Shown: positions 1 to 11,658 of the stretch, one piece after another
Position numbering within the stretch: position 1 is the first letter of the stretch
Layout of the letters: each line of letters begins with the position of its first letter
Source of the DNA: Adiantum capillus-veneris
Lineage: Eukaryota; Streptophyta; Polypodiopsida; Polypodiales; Pteridaceae
Direction: 5' to 3'
Assembly (NCBI GenBank): GCA_014529385.2
Contig: CM043963.1
Span: 65,605,895-65,669,894 of the forward strand
Length of the DNA stretch: 64,000 bases
Notes under the pieces: generated by a model
Told to the model about the DNA's origin: nothing
What the model saw: the letters and a program-made list of their open reading frames with translations, nothing else
The model's database searches: none
Translations under genes and position numbers: made by a program

Positions 1-85
1 TCATCGCGCATTGGGCATGCTTCCGTCTTCATCCCTCTCTCTTACAGGGCATAGGCCCTAAAGAACCTCAAATTACACATGGGTT
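1..85 (+). mobile_element. Leader fragment of a B-family LTR element
   Basis: This stretch resembles the untranslated leader of element B at about 4816-4900; both share a cgcgcat...cttacagggcata block followed by aaagaac. No LTR or primer site is present inside the window, so only the 3' part of the leader is seen. It is probably a remnant of an older B copy that starts before the window. Confidence 0.5.
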
Positions 86-480
86 CTTGCGGAGAATATG
101 ACAGAGATAACAGCTCTCGGTGGGTATGCAAAGAAAAGTTGAAAATTCGGTGCGGGAATTGAAGAAAAGAATGAAGATTTGGACAATTCTTGGCGGGAAA
201 GTTTGCTAGAGTGGAGTACAAACGTCAACTGGAGGTTGACACCTGTGTGAAAAGATTGAGTCAAGTACTCTAAAGACCCAAGATTTACAAAACACCTGAA
301 GAATTACCCGATTGATGAGATTTACTCGAGATGGCGAGAGTCCATTGATTCTCCTCCCAGATCGAAAGGAAAGCTGAAAGGACAGACGAATGCAGAAAAG
401 CGGAACCTGTACTCGCAGAAAGAGCTGGATAGAATTCTTGAAAAGAAGAACCAAAGGACCACCAGAAGACAAGCCAGGGA
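86..480. other. Unassigned, probably decayed gypsy sequence
   Basis: I see no open frame or domain that can be supported here. The stretch lies between a B-like leader and A-family protease sequence, and its purine-rich + strand is compatible with decayed gag. That is inference only. Confidence 0.3.
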
Positions 481-2130
481 ATTCCAGAGCAATTGAAGAG
501 CACGGAAGAAAAGAAAAGACGAAAGTCGGACTGGTACCAAACTTTGTGAGGATTGACCTTGATTAGATGAACGAAAGTACCGAACTTTGCAAAGCATGGG
601 GAAAAGTGCCCGACCAGTAAGCCCTTTTCTTCTTTGATGGAAAAGCCAAGGCCAACTTCATTTCAACTGAATCGGCGGCTTGACTTGGTATTACGCCCAA
701 GGAAATGGGGCCACAGACCGAGGCTGTTCTAGAGGCACCCGGACGGGATGTTGCCATTACACCGGTCATTGGCAAACTATGTTTGCATTGTCAGGGGTAT
801 TTAAGGCACAAGGACTTTTACATCATGCCTTTGGCAGGGTGTGACGTTCTCCGAGGAATCCCTTGGTTCCCCAAGAACAGTGCCGTGGTCGATTATAGGG
901 CAAGGAAAGCCATCTTGAAGAATGAGAAGGGCAAAGAGATTGTACTTGATGTAAATCTGAAAGGCGAGTCTGTCTCACTTGATGAAATCCAGTCTTTTCT
1001 TAAAAGAACTGAATGATGATCAAGGTCAAATATGTCTGACCTCGAAAAGGAACGACAAGATTTTCTGTGAGCTCAGGCTAACTATTTTCCCTGAGGGCTT
1101 ACCAGGCGAGTTGCCTTTTTCACGTCCCGAAAATCACACGATTGATTTGATTCCTGATAGTACACCACCGAACTGGCCACCTTACCGAGTTAGCCGAGCC
1201 CAAAATGAAGAAATAATGAACCAGGTACAAGAACTTTTTGAAAAGGGTCTCATCCAACCTAGCACTTCACCTTTCTGTTCACCGGTGTTGCTAGTACTAA
1301 AGAAAGATGGATCTTGGAGAATGTGCATTGATTATAGAGCTCTCAATAAAATCACCATCAAGAACAAATTCCCTATCCCAAGGATTGATGATATTCTCGA
1401 CAGACTTCAGGGGTCCTCTTGTTTTAGCAGAGTTGATCTGAAGAGTGGATATCTTCAGATCCGAATTTGCTCCTGGAGATGTCTACAAGACAGCTTTCAG
1501 GACGTCTTTTGAGGTTGTCTAAATATTTGGTGATGCCATTTGGCCTTATGAATGCTCCAACATTCAACCATACGATGGATAGGATTTTCAGAGAGTACCG
1601 ATCGTTTGTGGGGCACTTTTGTTGACGACATCATTGTCTTCTCTAAGGGCGAGACAGAGCACAGACACCATCTGTTACAAGTTTTCTAGACACTGCGGCA
1701 ACATAAACTAGTTGTAAATGCGAAAAGAGCGAGTTTTTTTTTTCTTGCGAGAGAGAGACTTTCTGGGACGCATCATCTCAACGGAAGGTGTAAAGATGGA
1801 CCTGGCCAAAATTGAGACCATTTGTGATTGGCCCGATTTGAAGAATGTTCATGAAATTTTAAGTTTTTCTGCATTTCTGCTCCTATTATCGGCGGTTCAT
1901 TTGAAAATTTGCAAAGATAGCTTCTTTTTTGCATGTGTTGATTTAGAAAGGGGTTCCTTTTACTTGGGGACCGTCAGAGATTACAGCCTTTCAGACTCTC
2001 AAGGAAAAATATGACAACCGGACCAGTATTGGCTTTACCAGACTTCCAAAAGCCCTTTGACCTTTATTGTGATGCATGTGGTTGCAGTTTGGAAGCAGTC
2101 TTGGTGCAAGAAGGCCGGCTATCAGGACAC
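481..2130 (+). pseudogene. Decayed A-family Ty3/gypsy protease and reverse transcriptase
   Basis: Homologous to the A copies at 28912-29949 and 39311-41300. A protease segment is readable from about 630 (FFDG...AKANFIS) to 1016, with an in-frame stop near 683. RT follows: [16 protein letters not shown] and [11 protein letters not shown] at 1309-1450, then a frameshift near 1500, and FVDDIIVFS still readable at about 1618-1645. The connection region (WPDLKNVHE) is at about 1830. Frameshifts and stops break it at several places, so it is not functional. It ends abruptly near 2130, where RNase H sequence should continue. Confidence 0.8.
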
Positions 2131-2385
2131 CCATCGAGCCCTTGAAATTGTACAACAGTTTGACGCCGCCTTCTCTTGAGATCGGTTCACAGAACACTCC
2201 AAGGTGCGAAGGGTGGCATCTTACTTGAAAGGAACTACATAGACGTGGAGGTCTACTCTCTTGTTCTGCACAGAAGCACCTGCGACGTGGTTAAAATTCA
2301 AGAAAATTTTCACGTCAACTTGGATATCAGATGAATAGGAAAGAAATGTCACCATGGCTTGGTATCACTTGAGAATGACTATAAG
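2131..2385 (+). pseudogene. A-family gag fragment joined to the end of pol
   Basis: Reads as the gag core found intact at 38573-38830: a QQFD motif, then EHSKVRRVASYLKG, a WLKFKK motif and YHLRMT. In-frame stops occur near the middle. In an ordinary element gag precedes protease; here it follows RT directly, so the order is permuted. A tandem element with an internal deletion, or a template switch during reverse transcription, could give this order. The right edge meets LINE sequence of the opposite strand at about 2386. Confidence 0.7.
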
Positions 2386-4158
<1,773 letters not shown>

Positions 4159-4163
4159 TGTCC

Positions 4164-4680
4164 TGTCACAAATTGGTGACATGTCAAAGCCCTGAAGAAT
4201 GGAGCCAACTTGCAGATCCTGGCCGAGGGGCTTAAACCCTAAGAAGAACAAGTAATAGAAGAAGAAGTCCTACCAACTTATGGGGACCCCGTCCGATGGG
4301 GCCCCAATGACAAAGGAAGTAAAATAAAGCAGGACCTACAAAAAAACTAAAAAATGATGATGTGGCTTTTGAGTTTTGAAGGCTTTTCACTGTAACTGCT
4401 TTTCAAGCCAAGGGCCTTTAAATATGAGGTTAGGGCTCATTCTCTGGCATGCTTCCTAGAGAAGGTGCAGAAACTGGAGTACCGGCTTGTACTGTGTTGA
4501 TGCAATATAAAGAAATACCAAAAGGGGCCCCAAGGTTTGGGATCAATACTCTCTGGGGTGGAATTCCGCCACTCCGTGTCGCGTGTCGTCTCTATCTCTC
4601 TCAGTTCAGTTGTTATTGAAGTGCTAAAAGTCTGTTCAGTCTGTTCTTTTCTATTGGCATGTGGTGTCCGTCTTGTAACA
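4164..4680 (+). repeat. 5' LTR of element B
   Basis: Begins TGTCACAAATTGG and ends CTTGTAACA. At 517 bp it is shorter than the 3' LTR (644 bp), mainly because of a roughly 100-bp deletion near 4350 and a lost TC run. A TTTAAATA box at about 4428 is a candidate promoter element. The gaaataccaaaaggg motif near 4514 is shared with A-family LTRs. Confidence 0.9.
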
Positions 4681-4681
4681 G

Positions 4682-4693
4682 TGGTATCGGAGC
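4682..4693 (+). other. Primer-binding site of B (initiator tRNA-Met type)
   Basis: TGGTATCGGAGC lies one base after the LTR. It differs by one base from TGGTATCAGAGC, the complement of the 3' end of plant initiator tRNA-Met. Confidence 0.85.
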
Positions 4694-5042
4694 ATCAAGC
4701 ATGTGCTTTTCTGAAAGCACACCAGTCCTACAAAAGAGCAGACAGAGCTATTAGAATTTTTACTTGAAGTATCTTTGGTCCCGACCCCGGACTTATTAGC
4801 CACTCGCATCCTTACTTCATCGCGCATCGGACACGCTCGTCTTCATCGCTCTGTCTTACAGGGCATAAGCCATAAAGAACCCAAGTCATAGAATTCATGG
4901 ATTTAGCAGAATATTTGCAGTTTCTGCTCTAAGAGCTTCACGACATTCTTTCGCGGCATCCTCAACAGAATCTTCCAATGCTGCAAAGTTTTCAACAATT
5001 TTTGAACTACATGTTACCCCCTCTGATGCCCCAAGTGGTACC
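4694..5042 (+). pseudogene. Leader and N-terminal gag of B
   Basis: After a leader of about 200 bp a gag start is readable at 4896 (MDLAEYLQFLL). An in-frame stop follows, then a glutamine/leucine-rich stretch ending LMPQVVP at the copia insertion. The frame resumes in phase through 18738-18758 and again at 46768, which supports the nested reconstruction. The last five bases are the copia target site GTACC. Confidence 0.75.
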
Positions 5043-5184
5043 TATTGGGTTAAAGACCTAAATAACCCCTTTTTGTATATTTTTATACTTTGTCAATGTG
5101 AACCTGGACACATTTTTTTAAAGTCACTTATAATAAAAGTGGGAAAACCCGAAACTCACTTATTGAGTTTTCCCCAAAAATGTG

Positions 5185-5238
<54 letters not shown>

Positions 5239-5349
5239 GCTTCAATCTCTAGTGCTAGCTCTCTGCTGCTCTGTGCCTCCTGCTTCTTGTCCCAATGTTG
5301 CACTACATCGCGACACGCACCTACCGGTACCTTCTGCTTCGCGCTTTCA
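5043..5349 (+). repeat. Copia 5' LTR
   Basis: Begins TATTGGGTTAAAG (TG changed to TA; the 3' copy has TGTTGGG) and ends GCGCTTTCA. It carries a CT microsatellite at about 5187-5239. It is followed by two bases and then the primer site. Confidence 0.88.
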
Positions 5350-5351
5350 AC

Positions 5352-5363
5352 TGGTATCAGAGT
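5352..5363 (+). other. Copia primer-binding site
   Basis: TGGTATCAGAGT matches the initiator tRNA-Met complement in 11 of 12 positions and sits two bases after the LTR. Confidence 0.88.
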
Positions 5364-5795
5364 CCTAGGGTTTCAAAACAACCCTGCGCAGTCTGCTGGA
5401 CAGCGAGTTAAATTTGCTCTCCCTCGTTGAATTTCGCTTCCATCGCGAAGCCCCTTGCTTCCGGGGTCGAAAAGATCACCAAAACTGTCAAAACAACCCA
5501 AAATAGGCTATTTTTAGGTCAAAACAGGTGATACAGGTCATTACAGGTCAAAACAACAATACGCAGGTATACCAAAGTTGTGGGATCACGTGTATTGATG
5601 TTTGTAGTGACAAATTGAGTGAAAAGCTGAGTACAGGTGCTTGAAATTGCACATTTCAGCTGAAATTTTAGATTTAGATTGTTTCATGTAAAGAAACTGT
5701 GGCTCTTTGTATGCAAAGTCTTGTAGTTGCTACTATTTGCTGAAATTTTCAGCCTATTGCATCTCCCTTGTATACACACTTGTGGTTGAATTAAG

Positions 5796-6320
5796 ATGGC
5801 TTCTTCCTCTTTCGCATCTGACACTATAAGTTTGATGGAAATCAGACATTCGATGGTCAAGGCTTCGATCTTTGGCAAGAACGTATGCAAGGTATTTTTT
5901 TCTTAAAGGATTGTGAAGATGCATTGGAACAGAATAAGCCACCAGGTTTGTCTGACGAAGAGTGGGCCAGGTTAAATAAGAAGGCTATAGCCTACATCAA
6001 AATGGCTATCAATGATGACATTTTGATGGATATCAAGCGTTTGGAGTCTGCTTATGCAATGTGGCAAAAGCTAAAGTCCAATTATGAAAACACCACGCCT
6101 GTGAACCAGGTGCATTTGATGCGAAAGTTGGTGAATATGCAGCTTGATGACTCGAAGTCAGCTTCTGAGCATTTGAGTGCTTTTACAGGTGTGTTGAGTC
6201 AGTTGCAGGACAGTGGGCTTCAACAATTCGATGATAAGCTGAAAGCTATTTTCTTGTTTATGACATTCCAAGATACTTGGGAAACCTTGGTTGTCTCCTT
6301 GAGGGTCTATTCTCAATGAA
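5796..6320 (+). pseudogene. Copia gag (capsid), frameshifted
   Basis: Starts MASSSFASDTI at 5796. After a frameshift near 5825 the capsid reads on from FDGQGFDLWQERMQG, the conserved copia gag start, through EEWARLNKKA and HLMRKLVNMQ to WETLVVSL near 6297. A second frameshift there separates it from the nucleocapsid. Gag would form the particle that packages the element RNA. The leader between primer site and gag (5364-5795) has no other feature I can support. Confidence 0.85.
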
Positions 6321-7044
6321 GAGATTAGACGCAAGTCTAGTGGGGAAGGTGGTAGTTTTGCCTACAATGCAAGAGGTAGAAATCAAAAGCGTGATGCGGG
6401 CAATAGGACTCAAAATAGAAGTAAGAGCAAGACAAAGGATAAGGATGTCACTTGTTATCAATGTGGCAGAAAGGGTCACAAGAAACCTGATTGCACGTAT
6501 TTCAAGAAAGAGCAGGAAATGAAGAACAAAACGCAAGATAAGAAAAAGAAAGATGAGAAGAAAGGGGAAAAATCAGCAGGTGATTCCTCCAGGGATGCTA
6601 AGAATGCAAATGTATCCTCTAGTGTGGTCATTGAGGAGTTGTCAGACGTTGAGGAAATTTTGGTTGCAGCTTCATGTCCCTCAGATTTGGTGATAGCTAA
6701 TGCAGAAGACATGCTTATCTCGAAGAAAGATGTCATTGATGCATTGCTTAGTGCTAATGATGGCCTATCCCAGTCTTGGATAGTGGATTCTGGTGCTTCA
6801 TTTCATGTGACACCATCTTTGGAGTGTTTTGCTACGTATGCTTCAGGCAATTATGGCAAGGTGTACCTTGATGATAATTTTGCTTGTAATATTGAGGGAA
6901 TGGGTACTATGCGTTTGGCTCTTAACAATGGTCAAGAGCTTGTGTTGAATGATGTCAGGTTTGTACCAGGCATTGAGAAAAGTCTACTATTTGTTGGCCA
7001 ATTGGATGCACATGGTTATACAACCATTTTTGCTGGGGTTCATG
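6321..7044 (+). pseudogene. Copia nucleocapsid zinc knuckle and protease
   Basis: The zinc knuckle CYQCGRKGHKKPDC (CX2CX4HX4C) is at 6453-6494, followed by a lysine-rich linker. The aspartic protease motif WIVDSGASFHVTP starts at 6777, with D-S-G as the catalytic triad. The protease domain continues through VRFVPGIEKSLL to a frameshift at about 7040. The two domains are in one open frame of about 225 codons. Confidence 0.88.
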
Positions 7045-7464
7045 GAAGTTGCTCAAGGGCTTTATGCTTGTTACAAAAGGGTCTAAAAGAAGTACTTTGT
7101 ACTATCTTCGATACAAAGCTTTGCCTGGCAAGTTTCTTGCTGTTGCTGAAGGTGCTTCATACACGGAATTGTGGCATAAGAGGCTTGGCCATATGAGCCA
7201 AAAGGGTATTGATGTGCTTTCCTCTCTGAAGAGGGATGATGTAAAAGGCAAAAATTTGGATTTTTGTAACGATTGTTTTTATGGAAAGCAAAAGAATTCT
7301 TCTTATTACTTTGGTGTCTCATCCTCTTGATCTTATTCACTCCGATGTATGTACTATGCCTGTTAAGTCTTTTGGTGGTGCATTGCCTTTTGTTAGATTC
7401 ATTGATGACTGTACCACGAAAGGATGGGTGCATTTGTTGAAAAGTAAGAGTGAGACTTTTAACA
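7045..7464 (+). pseudogene. Copia integrase, N-terminal part
   Basis: Contains the GAG-pre-integrase zinc region: LWHKRLGHMSQKGIDVL with H...H, then FCNDCFYGKQ with CX2C. A frameshift near 7310 follows, then the start of the catalytic core, HPLDLIHSDVC with the first catalytic Asp and FVRFIDDCTTKGWVHLLK. It is cut at 7469 by the 589-bp insertion, where the frame runs into a stop. Confidence 0.87.
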
Positions 7465-7469
7465 CTAGA

Positions 7470-8058
7470 CTTGTAATTGGCCACAAAACTGGCTGAAGCC
7501 ACAAAAATGGCTCACATTAGGATTCTAGTAAATGAAGTATAACTTTTGTATATGTTATCAAAATTTCATGAAACTTCTTAATTATGGGTTCAAGATATGA
7601 AAAAGGTTTCTAAATACACAATTTACATGAAAAGCTCAAAAATACAAAAATTACTTTTCTAAAATTAGTAAATTTTATGTAAAACTGCACTTCAACACTT
7701 AACTTGGAGAAGTAAAAAATGTTGGTAGTCTTTGTATATGGGTTAAAAACGCTTGGTACATCTATCACCTAGCTATTGAGGGATTTTTCAAATAAGTTTG
7801 GGCTTGCTTAACAATGATTTGATTTACTTTTAGAAGGAAATAGAAAAATTTTGTCCATCTGCACAAATTAGTTGTAGAAGATGGCAATGGAAAGACACCT
7901 TTAGACCTTCAATTAGCTCTGTACTATTTTTTATCAACTCATATTGAGTGTTGGCCATAATTCCCTGAAACCATTTTCTATTTAGATAACTAACATAGTG
8001 TTGAGAAATTTTTAACGGAAGTCTCAAAAAGCCACAAAAATGGCTATTTTTTTACAGG
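7470..8058. mobile_element. 589-bp insertion with 5-bp TSD, class unknown
   Basis: AT-rich, non-coding insertion in the copia integrase. The flanks are direct repeats ACTAG (7465-7469 and 8059-8063), and removing the insertion with one repeat copy leaves the integrase frame uninterrupted. The ends are weakly inverted: CTTGTAA just inside the left edge and TTACAGG at the right edge. A 17-bp direct repeat, AAGCCACAAAAATGGCT, lies near each end (7497-7513 and 8029-8045), each with an AGCCA/TGGCT stem. It has no TG...CA ends, no open frame and no poly-A tail, so I cannot assign a superfamily. Confidence 0.8.
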
Positions 8059-8063
8059 ACTAG

Positions 8064-8478
8064 TATTAATGCTTTTAAGAAGTTTCATGCTTTTTTCACT
8101 ACGCGAAAGAGTACTAAGCTTAAATGTCTGAGATTTGATAATGGAGGAGAGTATGTATCTGTTGAATTTCAGTGTTTTTGTGATGAAAATGGGATTAAAA
8201 GTGACTTGACAGCCCCTTATAATCCGTCTTCTAATGGTGTGGCTGAGAGGTATAATTGTACTTTATGCGAGAGAGTGTGTTGTATGTTGTCCACCGCTAA
8301 TCTCTCCCAAGAGTTTTGGGGGGAGGCATTGAAAATTGAAGTTCATATTTACAATCGCTCTCCTAATAGTACGCTAAAAAATGACATTCCAGAGGAGGTT
8401 TGGTCTGGCAATCGTGCCTCTTATGATCATTTGAGAGTATTGGGCTGCGAAGCTTTTGTTCATGACGCAATGACTTGA
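8064..8478 (+). pseudogene. Copia integrase, catalytic core C-terminal part
   Basis: Continues the core: CLRFDNGGEYVS with the second catalytic Asp, SDLTAPYNPSSNGVAERYN with the catalytic Glu, then WGEALKIEVHIYNRSPN and a LRVLGCEAFVHD segment. It ends at a stop after HDAMT at 8478. Confidence 0.88.
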
Positions 8479-8800
8479 GAACAAAGCTTGATATGAAGTC
8501 CATTATAGGTTATGGGGAAGAAGGTGAAATGAGCTATAGAGTGTGGTTACCACAATTTAGAAAGGTAATACGCTGCTGAGATGTAGTGTTCAATGAGGCA
8601 AACTTGCTTAAGAATGCTACAAAATCTGATACTGACAAGAAAACAGTCAGATTTCAGCCTTCCTGCCACCCATTGATGTTGAAAAAGAGCCTCATGATGC
8701 ATTACCGTAAGCTGAAATTGATAATCAGCCGGTTAACCTTGAGCCAGAAGAGGTAGGACATGATATTGATGCTCCTAATGAGGATGGGCAGCTACCTGGA
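8479..8800 (+). pseudogene. Copia integrase tail and linker, decayed
   Basis: Short readable pieces (GYGEEGEMSYRVW, then a variable acidic linker) separated by stops and frameshifts. This is the normal place of the integrase C-terminus and the spacer before RT. Confidence 0.6.
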
Positions 8801-9720
8801 TTGGCTGAAAATGATTTTCAGCAGCATGATAGAGCTGAAAATGAGTTGCCTTATGATGTAGAGCCGTTACCTGAGAATGTAGATCATTGGGTATGCAGGT
8901 CAACTCGTTTGAGAAGGCAACCGCAGAGATTTAATCTCTCTTTAGATCATGTAATGTTGACAGATGAGGGTGAACCTCTTACATATAAAGAGGCCAAATC
9001 ATGTGAGTCAAGCAGTAAGTGGGAGCTTGCAATGCAAGAGGAAACGAAATCCGTGTATGCAAATGATACTTGGGATCTTGTGCTATTGCCTAAAGGGAGA
9101 AAGGCTCTTCCTAACAAATGGGTATACAAGATTAAGATTGTGGATGAAAAACCCAAGTACAAGGCAAGATTGGTTACAAAAGGATATGCACAGAAAGAAG
9201 GAATTGATTTTCAAGAAATCTTTTCCCCTGTTGTAAAGCTTACTACTTTACGTGTCCTTTTTGCTCTCGTTGCGGTGCTTGATTTGGAATTGAATCAAAT
9301 TGATGTAAAGACAACTTTTTGCATGGTGACATTGAAGAGGACATATACATGAAACAACCTGAAGGTTTTGTAGTTCCTTCACGTGAGGAACTTGTATCCA
9401 AACTGAAAAGGGCTCCGTATGGTTTGAACAATCATCATGACAGTGGTATAAGAAGTTTCTTACTTTTATGTTTTCTCAAGGCTTTAAATGTAGCCATGCA
9501 GATCATTGTTTGTATACGAAAAGGGATGAAGATGGTGGTCCTATCATACTTGTTCTCTATGTTGATGACATGCTACTTGCCTGCTCTAAAATGTAAGCTA
9601 AATTCAACATTTGTCGTGAAGATGCAACATATTTTGGGCATGCGTATTAAAAGAGATAGAAAGCTGAAATTATTATTTATCTCAAGGAAGGTACATTGCA
9701 AAAGAACTTGACATATTTAA
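8801..9720 (+). pseudogene. Copia reverse transcriptase, frameshifted
   Basis: Recognised by WELAMQEETKSVYANDTW, LPNKWVYKIK, YKARLVTKGYAQKEGIDF and FSPVVKLTTLRVLFAL, all standard copia RT blocks. A frameshift near 9320 moves to GDIEEDIYMKQPEGFV and KLKRAPYGL. The catalytic YVDD block at about 9555-9575 (ctctatgttgatgacatg) is present in DNA but lies in a third frame. RT would copy element RNA into cDNA in the particle. This copy cannot do so. Confidence 0.87.
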
Positions 9721-9721
9721 T

Positions 9722-10480
9722 ATGGCTGATGCTAAACCTCTTGGGGTACCTTTACCTCCATACACTAAGCTTAGCAAAGCAGATTGCCCAAAGGATGAGG
9801 TGGCATTGAAAGCAATGAAGGGAATCCCTTATGCATCAGCTTATGGTTCTCTTATGTATGCTATGGTTGCCACTCATCCCGACATTGCTTATGCAGTGGG
9901 AGTTGTTAGTCGATACATGTCGAATCCTGGCAAAGCGCATTGGCAAGCTATCAAGGGAATTCTGAGATATTTGAAAGGTACACAATCAAAGTGTATTTGT
10001 TATGGAAAAAGTGACTTAAAGTTGCAGGGATATTGTGATGCAGACATGGCAGGTGACATGGATACCAAGAAATCTACCAGTGGATATGTATTTGCCATTG
10101 TTGGTGGTGCAGTCTCTTGGTGTTCTAGGTTGCAAAAAATTGTGGCATTGAGTACTACTGAGGCTGAATATATTTCAGCCACAGAGGCTTCAAAGGAGGC
10201 CATTTGGTTGGGTAGACTTGCAAAAGAACTTGGCATGCTTGCTCATACACCCGTGTTGGGTTGTGATAGCCAGAGTGCTGTCTATTTAGCCAGAAATGTC
10301 ATGTTTCATGCGCGTACCAAACACATAGATGTGTGGTACCACTTCATACGTCAGGTATTGGAGGATGGTCTAGTCACCTTGATTAAGATCCACACATAGG
10401 ATAACCTTGCAGATGTTCTCACCAAGAGTCTTGTTAAGGCTCAACATGAGCATTGCATACAACTGGTGGGAGTTGGTTAA
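9722..10480 (+). pseudogene. Copia RNase H and C-terminus
   Basis: Open from 9722 to a stop at 10397-10399. Blocks: PYASAYGSLMYAMVATHPDI, YLKGTQSKCICYG, GYCDADMAGDMDTKKSTSGY (first catalytic Asp), VALSTTEAEYISATEA (Glu), GCDSQSAVYLARN (Asp) and HARTKHIDVWYHFIRQ. After the stop the frame goes on with DNLADVLTKSL, so the stop is a single-base type lesion near the natural C-terminus. Confidence 0.9.
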
Positions 10481-10491
10481 CTTAAAGACGT

Positions 10492-11630
10492 TGTGAGCGG
10501 GATGGAAACACACAGAACACCTCTATAACGACCCGACACACTCTTGGAAAGATACACACACACACACACACTCACTATGGGGCACCACTCGGCTTACACA
10601 ACACACCTGGCCGAGACAGGGAACACACCTCTGGAGTGAGAGGAGAGAGACTATCCTCTTGCCCACTCCACACAGACACACACACACTCAAAAAACTCAG
10701 CTCAAAAGAGGAGAATTTCTAATGTTTAGATACAATTGTGCTTGGGCCAACACCAATGGGGCAAATAGCTCACACAGTATGGGTAAAATAAGCCAGATAT
10801 AATCACAAACTGGAGCAGAAACTTCGCTCATAGGAGAAACTTACACAGAAAAACAGCAGAAAAAGAGTGAGGAATTTGGCAAAATGGACAGCGCCATCGC
10901 GTCCGGAATGGCCCAAAACCCCAGTCTATAATGTCAAAGTGCTCAAATCCGACTTCGGATGAGCAGTTTACGGCCAAAACAAGCTCCAAAATGAGCAAAA
11001 ACACACCTGCGGCTGTTCCTCCTCTCTTCTCCACGTTTTTTTTTGGTCTTCTCTCTGTTTTTTCAGTTCCCACACTTAGCTTTATTAGTTGGGCACCCTT
11101 GGCCTTTTAGATGACCTCAAACGGACCCCGAACAGGCCAAAAACTGACCTCGCAGTGCATAGTTGTCACCTTTTTTGCATCATCCGCACACCTGGCACTC
11201 CGTTTTTCCAAGTAATGCATCCCGCAACCACGTGAAGTGACCCCAAAAAGTGGTCCTCATGATGACCTTTCTGCATAAGTATCACAAGAAAACACCCACG
11301 TCGTGTCCATACTTCTCCGCGTGCAAGTATTGACCCCGTTCGACCTCCTAACGCCACTCGATGCCATCTGACGCACCTGCTTACCTCATGTCGTCGGCCC
11401 GCGGATAGCTTCCTCGAGAAGTTTTACGCGCTACCAACTCCTTATTGTAGAAAAAACACAGTGGTATTGGTAATAGTGAAAATCGATGCACTATGTACAC
11501 CCTGTTCTACCTGTACACATGTGGCCCCCACGTAACCCCCTGGCTCTGAAAAATGGGCAATTCTTTATTTGATGCACCATGTATGTATATGTACATATGC
11601 GCAATCCCTTGCTCCAAAAAACTCCTGACA
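10492..11630 (-). repeat. C1 3' LTR
   Basis: On the + strand it runs TGTGAGCGGG to CTCCTGACA, so on the element strand it starts TGTCAGGAG and ends CCGCTCACA. It contains (AC)n runs at about 10554-10572. A candidate polypurine tract (aggagatggataaa on the minus strand) lies just outside, at 11631-11650. Confidence 0.92.
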
Positions 11631-11658
11631 TAATTTATCCATCTCCTAGCCTGCTAGA

